Origin: UBA6100 sp049658145
GTDB taxonomy: Bacteria > Actinomycetota > Coriobacteriia > Anaerosomatales > Anaerosomataceae
Direction of reading: 5' to 3'
Length of the DNA stretch: 64,000 nucleotides
NCBI GenBank assembly: GCA_049658145.1
Contig: JBASOJ010000100.1
Span: 48,648-112,647 of the forward strand
The translations under genes and the position numbers were made by a program. This document shows positions 40,946 to 49,391 of this stretch, one piece after another (within the stretch, counting starts at the first letter, position 1; each line of letters starts with the position of its first letter). The notes under the pieces were generated by a model. The model saw only the letters and a list, made by a program, of their open reading frames with translations, was not told the DNA's origin and ran no database searches.

Positions 40946-41211
40946 CGGTTCGGGCGCACGTGGTCGTGGGCGGACGGGTGCAGCGCGTCTACTTCCGCCA
41001 GAGTACCGCCCACGAGGCCCGGGCACTCGGCCTCGCGGGATGGGTGCGCAACGCAGGTGACGACGTGGAGGCGGTCTTCGAGGGACCACGGCCCTCGGTG
41101 GAGCGCATCGTCGGCTGGTGCCACACCGGTCCGGCGCATGCGCGCGTCGAGCACGTCGAGGTCGAGTGGGGCGAGCCCGAGGGGCTCACCGGGTTCGGCA
41201 TCCGGTACTAA
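40942..41211 (+). CDS. acyP: Acylphosphatase
   Basis: An 89-residue enzyme hydrolysing carboxyl-phosphate bonds. The phosphate cradle reads GRVQRVYFRQST (usually VQGVFFR) with the catalytic Arg kept, and GWVRNAGDDVEAVFEG supplies the catalytic Asn. The Gly to Arg change in VQG is unusual. The C-terminus GFGIRY is typical. Coupled to the NapH-like gene by a four-base overlap. Confidence 0.92.
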   Translation: MTVRAHVVVGGRVQRVYFRQSTAHEARALGLAGWVRNAGDDVEAVFEGPRPSVERIVGWCHTGPAHARVEHVEVEWGEPEGLTGFGIRY

Positions 41212-41223
41212 GGCCGACCGGCC

Positions 41224-43422
41224 CTAGCCTCTCCGCACCACGAAGCACTGGTGGATGCGCGGCGTGCGGGCGAAGTCCGGCGGGATCGTCGACGGCGTGA
41301 TGTCCTCCACCGATAGGTGCGCGAGCGCTTCGGCATCGAGCCTGAAGGTGCGCAGGTTCGTCGAGAAGACGAGTACACCCTCGGCGCCGAGCAACGCCGC
41401 CGCGTCGTCGATCAGTCCCACGTGATCGCGCTGTACGTCGAAGGTGTTCGCGGTCATCTTCTTGCTCGACGAGTAGGTGGGCGGATCGCAGAAGACGAGC
41501 CCGTACGGGTCGGCGAGACCACCCTCCACGCGCCGGCGTTCCTCGGCGAGCCAGCGCAGCGCGTCGGTGGCGAAGTAGCGCGCGTCCTTCATCTCGTCGA
41601 ACCCGTTGAGCGCCATGGTGCGCTTCGCCCACTCGATGTACGTCTCCGAGAGATCGACGGTGTATACCGCCGTGGCTCCGCCGGCCGCTGCGTACACGCT
41701 CGCAGCGCCGGTGTACGCGAAGAGGTTGCAGAAGCGAGCCCCCTCGGCCATCTCCCGCACCATCGCACGCGCGGGCCGGTGATCGAGGAAGAGCCCCGTG
41801 TCGAGGTAGTCGCGCAGATTCACCTGGAAGCGCAGTCCGCCTTCGGCGACCTCGATGAACTCGCCGCGCGACTCCAGCTTCTCGTACTGAGAGCTGCCGC
41901 GCTGGCGACGGCGCACCTTCACCGCCACATCGGCGGGCGCCACCTCGAGGACATCGGTGACCACTTCGATCGCCTCGGCGAGCCGGGCCTCGGCCACCGC
42001 TGCGTCGATCTCCGCTGGCGGCGCGTACTCGGCCAGATGCGCCAAACGCCGACCCGCGTCGGGTCCCGCGCCCTCGTACAGGTCGACAGCCACCGCGTAT
42101 TCGGGCAGGTCGGCGTCGTAGACGCGGTAGCAGGTGACGCGCTCGCGCCTGGCCCACTTGCCGAAGTGGCGCACGTTCTTGCGCAGCCGGTTGGCGAACA
42201 TCTCCGCCCCCGCCGAGCGTGCCTCGGGTGCACGGCGCACCTCGGCTCGCGCCTGCCCGCGCGAAATCTCGAAGCGGTAGAGCCGCGTCTCGATCGCGCC
42301 GTTATAGAGGGTGTGCGCCGCCGAGCTCCGCAGGCCGGTTGCGCGCGCGAGCGCATCATCGCTCGTGAGGATCGCGGCCTGCCACCCATCGAACTCCGCC
42401 AGCAGCCGCTCGCCGAGCGTGGCGTAGAGAGGCGCCAGCGCCTCGCTCTCGCCGAGGCGGACGCCGTACGGCGGGTTGGTCACCACGAGTCCGGGCAGCG
42501 CGCCTGGTGGCGCTGTGAGCGCGGTGAGTTCACGCTGCTGGAAGGTGATCGCACCCCCGAACCCGGCGCGCTTCGCGCAGGCACGCGCGAGCTCGATCGC
42601 GCGCGCATCAGCGTCGTAGCCGGCAATGAGCCCGAGCCGGTCGCGACCCGCCTCGGCACGATCGTCGGCCTCGTCGAGGAGCGCGTGCCACACCTCGGCA
42701 TCGTGGCCGAGCCAACCCGTGAATCCCCAGTGTTCGCGCAGCAGCCCGGGCGCAGAGTCGGCAGCCATGAGCGCTCCCTCCACCAGAAGCGTGCCCGAGC
42801 CACACATCGGATCGACGAGCGTGCCGCCCCCGGCGGCGATCTCGGGCCAGCCGGCGCGCACGAGCACCGCCGCGGCGAGGTTCTCCTTGAGCGGCGCTTC
42901 GGCCTGCTCGCCGGGCGTCCGGTAGCCGCGCTCGTGGAGCGGCGCACCCGAGAGGTCGATCGAGAGGATCGCGCGATCGCGAGCGAGGCGCAGGTTCACC
43001 CGCACGTCCGGCCGCTCGAAGTCCACGGAAGGCCGCTCCCCGCTCAGCTCGCGCAGCCGATCGACGATGGCGTCTTTGGCCTTCTGCGCCGCGAAGCGTG
43101 TGTGCGTGAGCCCGGACGTGGTGCCGACAACGTCGACCGCGAGCGTACCGTCCGCCGCGATGTGCTCCTCCCACGCGACGGCTGCGACACCCGCGTAGAG
43201 CTCCTCGGCAGTGGCGGCAGGGAACTCGGCGAGATTGATAAGCACGCGACTCGCGAGTCGCGACCACAGGCATGCGCGATAACCGGCCTCGAGCGGACCT
43301 GCGAAGGTCACCGCCGCACGGGTCTCGCGCACCTCGCCCGCGCCGAGCGCGCGCAGCTCGGCCGCGAGCAGAGGTTCGACGCTCTTCGGGGCTGTGGCGG
43401 CATATCGGAAGATGGTGGTCAT
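41224..43422 (-). CDS. rlmL: Bifunctional 23S rRNA methyltransferase RlmKL
   Basis: A 732-residue two-enzyme fusion. The N-terminal part has a THUMP domain (residues 60-160) and the RlmL methyltransferase with VDPMCGSGTLLVEGAL and catalytic NPPYG (targeting G2445). The C-terminal part (from about 415) is an RlmK-like SAM methyltransferase (RFQVNLRDYLDTGLFLDHRP, FCNLFAYTGAASVYAAAGGA, VFCDPPTYSSSKK) for m7G2069. The fused form is best known in gammaproteobacteria. ATG at 43422 is the only plausible start. Confidence 0.93.
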   Translation of the reverse strand: MTTIFRYAATAPKSVEPLLAAELRALGAGEVRETRAAVTFAGPLEAGYRACLWSRLASRVLINLAEFPAATAEELYAGVAAVAWEEHIAADGTLAVDVVGTTSGLTHTRFAAQKAKDAIVDRLRELSGERPSVDFERPDVRVNLRLARDRAILSIDLSGAPLHERGYRTPGEQAEAPLKENLAAAVLVRAGWPEIAAGGGTLVDPMCGSGTLLVEGALMAADSAPGLLREHWGFTGWLGHDAEVWHALLDEADDRAEAGRDRLGLIAGYDADARAIELARACAKRAGFGGAITFQQRELTALTAPPGALPGLVVTNPPYGVRLGESEALAPLYATLGERLLAEFDGWQAAILTSDDALARATGLRSSAAHTLYNGAIETRLYRFEISRGQARAEVRRAPEARSAGAEMFANRLRKNVRHFGKWARRERVTCYRVYDADLPEYAVAVDLYEGAGPDAGRRLAHLAEYAPPAEIDAAVAEARLAEAIEVVTDVLEVAPADVAVKVRRRQRGSSQYEKLESRGEFIEVAEGGLRFQVNLRDYLDTGLFLDHRPARAMVREMAEGARFCNLFAYTGAASVYAAAGGATAVYTVDLSETYIEWAKRTMALNGFDEMKDARYFATDALRWLAEERRRVEGGLADPYGLVFCDPPTYSSSKKMTANTFDVQRDHVGLIDDAAALLGAEGVLVFSTNLRTFRLDAEALAHLSVEDITPSTIPPDFARTPRIHQCFVVRRG

Positions 43423-43569
43423 GCGGGCACCGTAGCACGAGCGCCCTCGCGAACACAGATGCGTGCCGCCGACGACGCCGAATGCGAATAGCTTCGATAC
43501 ATCCCGTACTCATGTGCGGCGCACAACATGCCGAACATGAGAGTACTAGGGCAAGGGGGTGTAAGCAGC

Positions 43570-43770
43570 GTGGGCATTCTGTACGACCATGCACAGAGGA
43601 TCGAGCAACACATACAGAGCAACAATCTCGATGTCTTCAAGACCCGGGGCGCGATCGCTATGAGGTCGGGATTCATCATCTCTCTCATCACACCGAACGA
43701 CCCCGACGACCCCGAGAAGATCGAGTTGCTGCGCAAGGCCGCCGAGCAGGTCCTCGGCCTCAAGCTGTAG
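43570..43770 (+). CDS. Small uncharacterised protein
   Basis: A 66-residue soluble protein from a GTG at 43570, chosen because AAGGGGG lies ten bases upstream; an ATG at 43528 in frame is the alternative. It has an N-terminal helix (ILYDHAQRIEQHIQS), a strand-turn segment (AIAMRSGFIISLITPNDPDD) and a C-terminal amphipathic helix (KIELLRKAAEQVLGLKL). No family recognised. TGTGC-GGC-GCACA at 43513-43525 upstream may be an operator. It precedes the HAMP sensor gene by 96 bases. Confidence 0.55.
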   Translation: MGILYDHAQRIEQHIQSNNLDVFKTRGAIAMRSGFIISLITPNDPDDPEKIELLRKAAEQVLGLKL

Positions 43771-43866
43771 GGGACGGCCAGGGACCAGGGTGAGCAGGGG
43801 GCGCTCCGCGCAAACGCGCTGACAGTGCACTACGTATCCGAACGACCAGCAAGGGGGCAGCACCGC

Positions 43867-44778
43867 ATGAAGAACCTCTCAATCCGCACCCGCATTCTTG
43901 CGAGCGTGGTCGTCGTCAACCTGCTCGGCGCTGTGGTGCTGATGATCTTCCTTCACCAGTCCTACGCCGACAGTCTCACGGAGTCCGCCGCCGGGACCGC
44001 CGCCCAGGGACTCGCCGCCTGGGAGCAGTTCTCACCACCGGACGGTTTCCACCCCGTCGCCGAGCCCGCGCGCGCGCAACAGGTGCTCGGGGAGATGAAG
44101 TCGGTCACGGGCGCGGAGTACGCGCTGTTCGTGTACGAGGACGCCGTTGATGAAAGCGCGTACGTCCACGCGCGGGAGTCGATCGACCAGCCTTCGTTGT
44201 GGGACGACGACAGTGCTTATGCCCTACTGGCGAACACCGACTCCGCGGTGACCGCCGGCATGCAGTACGACGCCGCCCCGTCCGATCTGACCGACGAAGG
44301 CGCGCTCATCGGCATGACGAACGGTGCGTGCCTGAAGGTGTGTCACAACGGCACACCGGACGACAGCACCTACTGGGGGATCCGCTCGGGCGACGACAAG
44401 ATGAGTTCCGCACACGCGGCGTTCCCGGTCTATGCGGGCGGCTCCGAGCCGATCGGCATCGTCTACGCGATCGAGGACCTCTCTGTTCAGGCCGATCAGT
44501 CCGCGACCGCGCTCACGCGGACTCTGCTGGCCGTCGCCCTGACGCTGATCGCCGCCGCACTCACCATCGGCGGACTCATCGACACCCTCGTGCTGAAGCG
44601 CCTGGCCCGCATGACCGAGCACATGCAGGAGATCTCGATGCGCTTGGCCGGCGGCGACTTCGAGGCCGCTTTCAAGCCAGATGGGACGACCGACGAGATC
44701 GGGTCGTTCGAGACATTCTTCGCGGACTTCATCGCGCTCGTATCGGTGACGCTCAAGCAGCTCGCCAATAGGGACTGA
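43867..44778 (+). CDS. Membrane HAMP sensor with extracytoplasmic CX3CH motif
   Basis: A 303-residue protein: first helix at about 10-30, an extracytoplasmic domain to about 220, second helix (TLLAVALTLIAAALTIGGLI), and a HAMP domain (VLKRLARMTEHMQEISMRLAGGDF) ending the protein with no kinase, cyclase or methyl-acceptor output. The sensor contains C155-LKV-C159-H160, a CX3CH haem-c-type site, and a later FPVYAGGSEPIGIVYAIEDLS strand set typical of dCache/PAS-type sensors. Signalling would need a partner. The rhodanese lipoprotein follows 58 bases on. Confidence 0.75.
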   Translation: MKNLSIRTRILASVVVVNLLGAVVLMIFLHQSYADSLTESAAGTAAQGLAAWEQFSPPDGFHPVAEPARAQQVLGEMKSVTGAEYALFVYEDAVDESAYVHARESIDQPSLWDDDSAYALLANTDSAVTAGMQYDAAPSDLTDEGALIGMTNGACLKVCHNGTPDDSTYWGIRSGDDKMSSAHAAFPVYAGGSEPIGIVYAIEDLSVQADQSATALTRTLLAVALTLIAAALTIGGLIDTLVLKRLARMTEHMQEISMRLAGGDFEAAFKPDGTTDEIGSFETFFADFIALVSVTLKQLANRD

Positions 44779-44836
44779 GGAACAAGGGCCGCGGCGACGA
44801 TCTCGCCGCAGACTGCACGAACAGGAGGATCTGAAC

Positions 44837-45859
44837 ATGAGTTACAAGCGCTGGATGACCGCCCTTCTGGCCACGGTCCTCGTGCTCGGCCTGGTGGCCG
44901 TGCCGGGGTGCGCGACGGAAGACACTGCACCTGCCGAGGTTCCGGCTGCCGAGGAGACCACAGCGAGCGAGCCGTCCGCCGACATCAGAACCGCCATGAT
45001 CGAGGCGGCGAACGAGTACTTCAAGAGCGAGCCGACGCCCACGATCGCAGGTGCTGACCTGCTGAAAGTCGTGAACGACAAGGACCCAGCCTACCAGATC
45101 GTCGACATCCGTTCGGCGGAGCACTACGCGCTCGGCCACATCGACGGCGCGATCAACATCCCCTTCGAGACGACCGCAGATGACGAGAGCCTCGCCAAGC
45201 TCGACGACACCAAGAGGATCGTCGTCGTGTGCTACACCGGTCACACCGCCTCGATGGTGAACATGGTCTGGAACATGCTCGGCTACGACGCCGTCACGCT
45301 GAAGTTCGGCATGAGCGGCTGGGTGGCCGACAAAGCCATCGTGGGCGTGGACATCCCCGGTAAGGCCGGTGCGGGCTATCCCACCGTCAGCACGCCCACC
45401 GAGGCTGCCGGCCCGTTCGAGGCGCCCGAGCTCGAGGGTGAGTACGCCGACGTGGCCGAGGCCATCAAGGGGCAGGCCAGGGCGTACTTCGCCAGGGACG
45501 CTGCCCCCACGATCGCTCCCGAGGACGTGTACGCCATCGTGCAGGCCAAGGACCCCGCCTACCAGATCATCTCGGTGCGTAAGCCCGAGGACTACGCCAA
45601 GGGCCATATCGATGGGGCGATCAACATCCTGTGGACCGACATCGCCGATAACCTCGACAAGGTCGATCCCAGCAAGAAGATCATCATCTACTGCTACACC
45701 GGCCACACCGGCGGCGAAGCCACCATGTTCCTGAACCTCATGGGCTACGACGCCCACAACATGAAGTTCGGCATGAGCGGCTGGACGAACGACACCGGCA
45801 TGGGAGGTCTCACCGGCTTCGATCCGGCTACCGTCCCCGGATATCCGACCGTCAAGTAG
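44837..45859 (+). CDS. Tandem-rhodanese lipoprotein
   Basis: A 340-residue exported protein with the lipobox VPGC (C25) and two rhodanese domains. Each has a complete active-site loop: VVVCYTGHTAS with C132 and IIYCYTGHTGG with C286, after DIRSAEHYALGHIDGAINIP and VRKPEDYAKGHIDGAINI. The CYTGHT loop type occurs in periplasmic single-domain rhodaneses handling sulfide, polysulfide or selenium. Both copies seem active, suggesting tandem duplication. AGGAGG precedes the ATG. Confidence 0.92.
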   Translation: MSYKRWMTALLATVLVLGLVAVPGCATEDTAPAEVPAAEETTASEPSADIRTAMIEAANEYFKSEPTPTIAGADLLKVVNDKDPAYQIVDIRSAEHYALGHIDGAINIPFETTADDESLAKLDDTKRIVVVCYTGHTASMVNMVWNMLGYDAVTLKFGMSGWVADKAIVGVDIPGKAGAGYPTVSTPTEAAGPFEAPELEGEYADVAEAIKGQARAYFARDAAPTIAPEDVYAIVQAKDPAYQIISVRKPEDYAKGHIDGAINILWTDIADNLDKVDPSKKIIIYCYTGHTGGEATMFLNLMGYDAHNMKFGMSGWTNDTGMGGLTGFDPATVPGYPTVK

Positions 45860-45883
45860 CGCGGCGACGATTGCCGGACGCAC

Positions 45884-45916
45884 AGCAAGGGTCCCGCGCG
45901 GTGCGGGGCCCCTGCT
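45884..45916 (+). terminator. Terminator after the rhodanese gene
   Basis: A 14-bp stem (45884-45897 with 45903-45916) with one mismatch, one G-U pair and a 5-base loop GCGGT. It follows the rhodanese stop by 25 bases and faces the convergent ThiF-like gene. Confidence 0.75.
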
Positions 45917-45984
45917 CGTGTTCCTGCCATTCCCCAGACCCGGATCGCAACCCGCGCCCCGGCTCCAACGACGCCCGGCAGCCC

Positions 45985-46578
45985 CTACGGCTCGCGTTCG
46001 CCGAGGAGCAGTCTGATCGCCATGTGCGCCTGGGCGGCAGCCGCCACCATCACCCGCGACGCGTACAGCGGCAGGCCGTCGCTCACGCTGCTCGTCAGGT
46101 CACCCACCAGGTACAGCCGTTCGGCTAGCCGCTCCGTGACGATGGCGTTGGCCGAGCCGAGACCGGCGAGACCCGAGGCGGTCACAAGCGACATCTCCGA
46201 CAGTTGGCCCATGACCGCTGCGATGATCATCGCCTTGGTGTCCGCCCCGTCCACCGCCTCCACGGCGACATCCGATCCGCTGATCGTGGCCATGAGCGTG
46301 GAGGTCGTCAGACGCTCCGGCACGAGCGTGAGGTCCACGGCGGGGCGGATCCTGCGCAGGTTCGCCGCCAGCGCTTCGGTCTTGAGCATGCCGACCTGGT
46401 CGGCGAAGAACGCTTGCCGGTTGAGGTTCGACTCGCACACCGTATCGAAGTCGATGAGTACGAGGTGGCCGACGCCCGCGCGCACGAGCATCTCGGCGAC
46501 GTTACTGCCGAGCCCCCCGCAGCCGAGAATCGCCACACGCTTGTCCGCAAGACGCGGGTCGGTGTCCCACTCGGGCAT
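45985..46578 (-). CDS. ThiF/MoeB/HesA family adenylyltransferase
   Basis: A 197-residue ubiquitin-activating-type enzyme: nucleotide loop ILGCGGLGSNVAEML, IDFDTVCESNLNRQ, then VEAVDGADTKAMI. It adenylates the C-terminal Gly-Gly of a sulfur carrier. It has the short ThiF-type form and no CXXC zinc pair. Its ribosome site GGAGG is formed by the last two glycine codons of the MoaD-like gene upstream. It should charge that carrier for molybdopterin-type sulfur transfer serving the AOR. Confidence 0.9.
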   Translation of the reverse strand: MPEWDTDPRLADKRVAILGCGGLGSNVAEMLVRAGVGHLVLIDFDTVCESNLNRQAFFADQVGMLKTEALAANLRRIRPAVDLTLVPERLTTSTLMATISGSDVAVEAVDGADTKAMIIAAVMGQLSEMSLVTASGLAGLGSANAIVTERLAERLYLVGDLTSSVSDGLPLYASRVMVAAAAQAHMAIRLLLGEREP

Positions 46579-46582
46579 CGCG

Positions 46583-46822
46583 CTAGCCTCCGGCTACAGG
46601 GGGAAAGATCGCGAGCCGGTCGCCCTCGTGCAGCACAGCGTCTTCCGGTGCGTGTCTGCTGTTCACGAAGATCACGCGCGGCTCGTCAGGCAAGCCTATC
46701 ATCTCGACGACATCGGCGATGCGAGTACCCCCCGGCAGGTCGAAGGCGCGCGAGTGCCGACCTCCTCTGCCGTCAGGCTGGAACGTGGACAGATGCGCGA
46801 AGAGCACCACGTCGACTCTCAC
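46583..46822 (-). CDS. MoaD/ThiS sulfur carrier protein
   Basis: A 79-residue ubiquitin-like protein ending FPPVAGG, the reactive Gly-Gly used for thiocarboxylate formation. VVLFAHLS at the start, PGGTRIADVVEMIGLP and LHEGDRLAIFP fit MoaD/ThiS. The second of two tandem GTG codons has the better spacing to AGGAGG. It lies between AOR and ThiF-like genes. Confidence 0.9.
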   Translation of the reverse strand: MRVDVVLFAHLSTFQPDGRGGRHSRAFDLPGGTRIADVVEMIGLPDEPRVIFVNSRHAPEDAVLHEGDRLAIFPPVAGG

Positions 46823-46841
46823 CACAGCCTCCTGACGACGC

Positions 46842-46890
46842 GATCACGTCCCGTGGCACCGGAAGCCTCACGATGCCACAGGACGTGATC
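46842..46890 (-). promoter_or_regulatory. Intergenic hairpin between AOR and MoaD genes
   Basis: GATCACGTCC pairs with GGACGTGATC (10 bp), and after a one-base mismatch GTGGCA pairs with TGCCAC, closing a 15-base loop. It is between the AOR stop and the MoaD start, where it could partly terminate, adjusting carrier relative to enzyme, or stabilise the AOR mRNA. No T-run follows on the minus strand. Confidence 0.6.
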
Positions 46891-46900
46891 CACGCGCTAC

Positions 46901-48676
46901 CTATTTGATGCCGAGCTGAGCCGCAACCTCCGGCACGAACGCGAAGACGCCGTCGAGATCCTCATCAGTGACGGTGAAGACCACGTCGTGCGGCGCGAGC
47001 TTCTCCTCGAGGAAGAACTTCGGCAGACGGTCATCGGCCGAAGTGAAGCCCGCGTGCTCGTTGAAGAGCCGCTCGTAGGTGAGCGTCTCTTTGCCGAGCT
47101 GCATCAGTGCGTCGACGTCCCAGGCATCACCGGTGTGCGCGGCTGCCATCTCGTAGATGGCATCAAACGCCTCGGGGATGTCCAGCACCGCGAACGCGAC
47201 GAAGATGCACAAACCCATCGCGTCGAGCATGCCCGTCGCGATCTGCAGGCCCTGTGACAGCGCTGCCTGGCCCTCCGGCTTCAGCGGATCGACCGTACCA
47301 CCGACTGCGAGCACGTTGGACGTGATCGAGTAGCCTGCAGTGTGGTCGGCGCCCTGCGTGGAAGTCGCATACGTGACGCCGATGCCCATGATCGAGCGCG
47401 GATCGTACGCGGGCAGACCCTGATGCTTGACGACCGGGATGTTCTTCACGCCAAACGCGTGGCCCGTGGCTTCCGCACCATCGCCGAGGGTCTTGCCGAG
47501 CTCGCTACCCTTGGCCACCTCTTCGAGTGCCGCCAGCGCGGCCTTGCCGTCGCCGAATGCGATCTTGCCGGACGCCATGTAGACACCGAGCGTCACGCCG
47601 GCCTCGATGGTGTCGATGCCGATGTCGGCGCACTTGCGATCGAGCGCCGCAACCGTGTCCATGTCACTGATACCGCAGTCCGCGCCGAGCGACCATGCGC
47701 TCTCGTACTCGGGGCCCTTGGTCCAGTAGCTGCCGTCTTCATGCACGTAGTAACGCGAGCACTGGATGACGCAGCCGGTATGGCAGCCATGCTTCACGTT
47801 GCCGCCACGCTCGAGCGTGATCTCGCGCATCGTCTCGCCGGAGATCCCCTCGACGCCCTCGAACTGGCCGCTCGAGAAGTTGCGCGTGGGATATCCGCCA
47901 GCCTCGTTGATGATGTTGGCGAGCACGTTCGTTCCATACGTGGGCAGTGCTGTGCCGGTCACCGCATGTGTGTTGAGCGCGTTCGCGAACTTCTTGACCG
48001 CCGCCTGGAACGCTTCCTTGTCGACGGACGTGAGGTTGGTGAGTCCCTTGTCCGAGACTACGATCGCCTTGAGTCCCTTGCTGCCCATCACGGCGCCAAG
48101 ACCGCCACGACCCGCGAAGCGGTTCGGGTAGCCCTTCATGTCGCTGATGGCGATGCCTGCCGACTTCATCAGCATCTCACCCGCAGGGCCGTTGGTGAGC
48201 GTCGCATACCGGTCGCCCTCGGGCCGCGTCTCTTTGATCGCGTCCGAGAGCGGGTAGTTCTCCATGCCTGCCCAGCCGTCGACCCGCTCGAGCTTCAGCG
48301 ATCCGTCTGCCTCGATCACAAGCATGTATCTCGCGGCCGGATCTGACGGCTTGCCCTCGATGATCAGCGCGGCGATACCGAGCCGCGCGAGAGAGTGGGC
48401 CGCCTGACCGCCGGAGTTGGACTCCTTCAGACCGCCGGTGAGCGGGCTCTTCGCCCCCACGGACAGACGCCCTCCATTGGGCGCCGACGTCCCCCCTAGC
48501 AGTCCTGGCGCGATGACGAGCCTGTTGTCCGGTCCGAGCGGATCCGCATCGGCCGGAACCTCCTTGAACACGAGCGCTGAGGTCAGCGCCCGGCCACCGT
48601 ACCGAGACCAGGCAGCAGGAAGTGGTTCCTTGCTGATGGCTCCGGTGGTCATGTTGACACGCACGATCTCACGCAT
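46901..48676 (-). CDS. Aldehyde ferredoxin oxidoreductase family tungsto/molybdo-enzyme
   Basis: A 591-residue AOR-family enzyme that oxidises aldehydes (or reduces acids) with ferredoxin using a tungsten or molybdenum bis-pterin cofactor and a 4Fe-4S cluster. N-terminal domain 1 (VNMTTGAISKEPL, SRYGGRALTSALVF) and the pterin motif SVGAKSPLTGGLKESNSGG are clear. Cluster cysteines are C298, C302 and C306 (CX3CX3C, versus CX2CX3C in Pyrococcus AOR), with a late Cys in DAMGLC. GGGAG precedes the ATG. Genes for carrier and activator adjoin on both sides. Confidence 0.93.
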   Translation of the reverse strand: MREIVRVNMTTGAISKEPLPAAWSRYGGRALTSALVFKEVPADADPLGPDNRLVIAPGLLGGTSAPNGGRLSVGAKSPLTGGLKESNSGGQAAHSLARLGIAALIIEGKPSDPAARYMLVIEADGSLKLERVDGWAGMENYPLSDAIKETRPEGDRYATLTNGPAGEMLMKSAGIAISDMKGYPNRFAGRGGLGAVMGSKGLKAIVVSDKGLTNLTSVDKEAFQAAVKKFANALNTHAVTGTALPTYGTNVLANIINEAGGYPTRNFSSGQFEGVEGISGETMREITLERGGNVKHGCHTGCVIQCSRYYVHEDGSYWTKGPEYESAWSLGADCGISDMDTVAALDRKCADIGIDTIEAGVTLGVYMASGKIAFGDGKAALAALEEVAKGSELGKTLGDGAEATGHAFGVKNIPVVKHQGLPAYDPRSIMGIGVTYATSTQGADHTAGYSITSNVLAVGGTVDPLKPEGQAALSQGLQIATGMLDAMGLCIFVAFAVLDIPEAFDAIYEMAAAHTGDAWDVDALMQLGKETLTYERLFNEHAGFTSADDRLPKFFLEEKLAPHDVVFTVTDEDLDGVFAFVPEVAAQLGIK

Positions 48677-48811
48677 ATGCCGCTCCCTTCGAATTGTCAC
48701 GACGCCGCTCACTGGCCGGAGAGCGGTACGTCGTGTTGTCCACCATGCAGTTCTTCCCCCGATTCCATGCAGCAGCGACACCGTGCAGGGAGACCGCCCC
48801 GCAGACGGAGC

Positions 48812-49117
48812 CTACTCGGCAGCGTCCTCCTTTCCTGCCGCGTACAGGCCGAGGAAGAAGCGATGTGGTCCGGGCGTTCCTTTGGGCACGAACGCAACGC
48901 GGTCGCCCGGCATGATCTCGTGCCCCATGGGGTAGACCGTCCGGTTGCAGAAGACGCCCTCGATCTGCTCGAGCGGCAGATCGAGCGACTCGGCGAGCGC
49001 GGCTGCGGTGAGACCCCCAGTGGGGATCGGGACCTCGGCTATCGTTGACAGACCACGCTCCTTGCGGAGCGTGTGCAGGCAGCCGAACATACGGACGGTC
49101 ACGGTGGGATCGGGCAC
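48812..49117 (-). CDS. MoaD-like ubiquitin-fold protein without Gly-Gly end
   Basis: A 101-residue beta-grasp protein (VTVRMFGCLHTLRKERG, LTAAALAESLDLPLEQIEGVFCNRTVYPMGHEIMPGDRVAFVPKG) with the MoaD fold but a C-terminal tail (GPHRFFLGLYAAGKEDAAE) in place of Gly-Gly. It probably acts as an assembly or binding partner for the AOR rather than a sulfur donor. The GTG at 49117 has AGGAGG upstream. It heads the cluster; 135 bases without a gene separate it from AOR. Confidence 0.78.
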   Translation of the reverse strand: MPDPTVTVRMFGCLHTLRKERGLSTIAEVPIPTGGLTAAALAESLDLPLEQIEGVFCNRTVYPMGHEIMPGDRVAFVPKGTPGPHRFFLGLYAAGKEDAAE

Positions 49118-49391
49118 GGCGGTCCTCCTCGCGTCATGCTTCTCATACCCGTTGCAGGGCCTCTCGTGCATGATTCTCCTGGCAGAGCGCATAGACAATG
49201 GGCGCCGCCGACAGCAGGCGCATTCGCGTTCTGCGCGGTGAGCAGCTATAATCGGCTCCTGTAACGCGCTCGCCTATGATGTGGGCGCTCAATCTAAGAC
49301 TCGGTCGTCCTTCGCTTTCCTCGTGAACTGTCAGGACAACTGCGTCTGCCCGCAGTGCGACCTGATATGGCGCACGAGGAAGGAGATCTAC

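Noticed and set aside
40942..41211. Acylphosphatase as inactive because of the Gly to Arg change in VQG
   Set aside because: The catalytic Arg and Asn are both present, so loss of activity is not supported by this change alone.
41317..43491. A 724-residue open frame on the plus strand opposite RlmKL
   Set aside because: It mirrors RlmKL codons, is rich in Arg, His and Leu with no domain motifs, and arises from high G+C third positions.
48677..48811. A molybdenum/tungsten cofactor riboswitch in the 135-base leader of the AOR gene
   Set aside because: I could not align the sequence to the conserved riboswitch core. A covariance-model search would be decisive.
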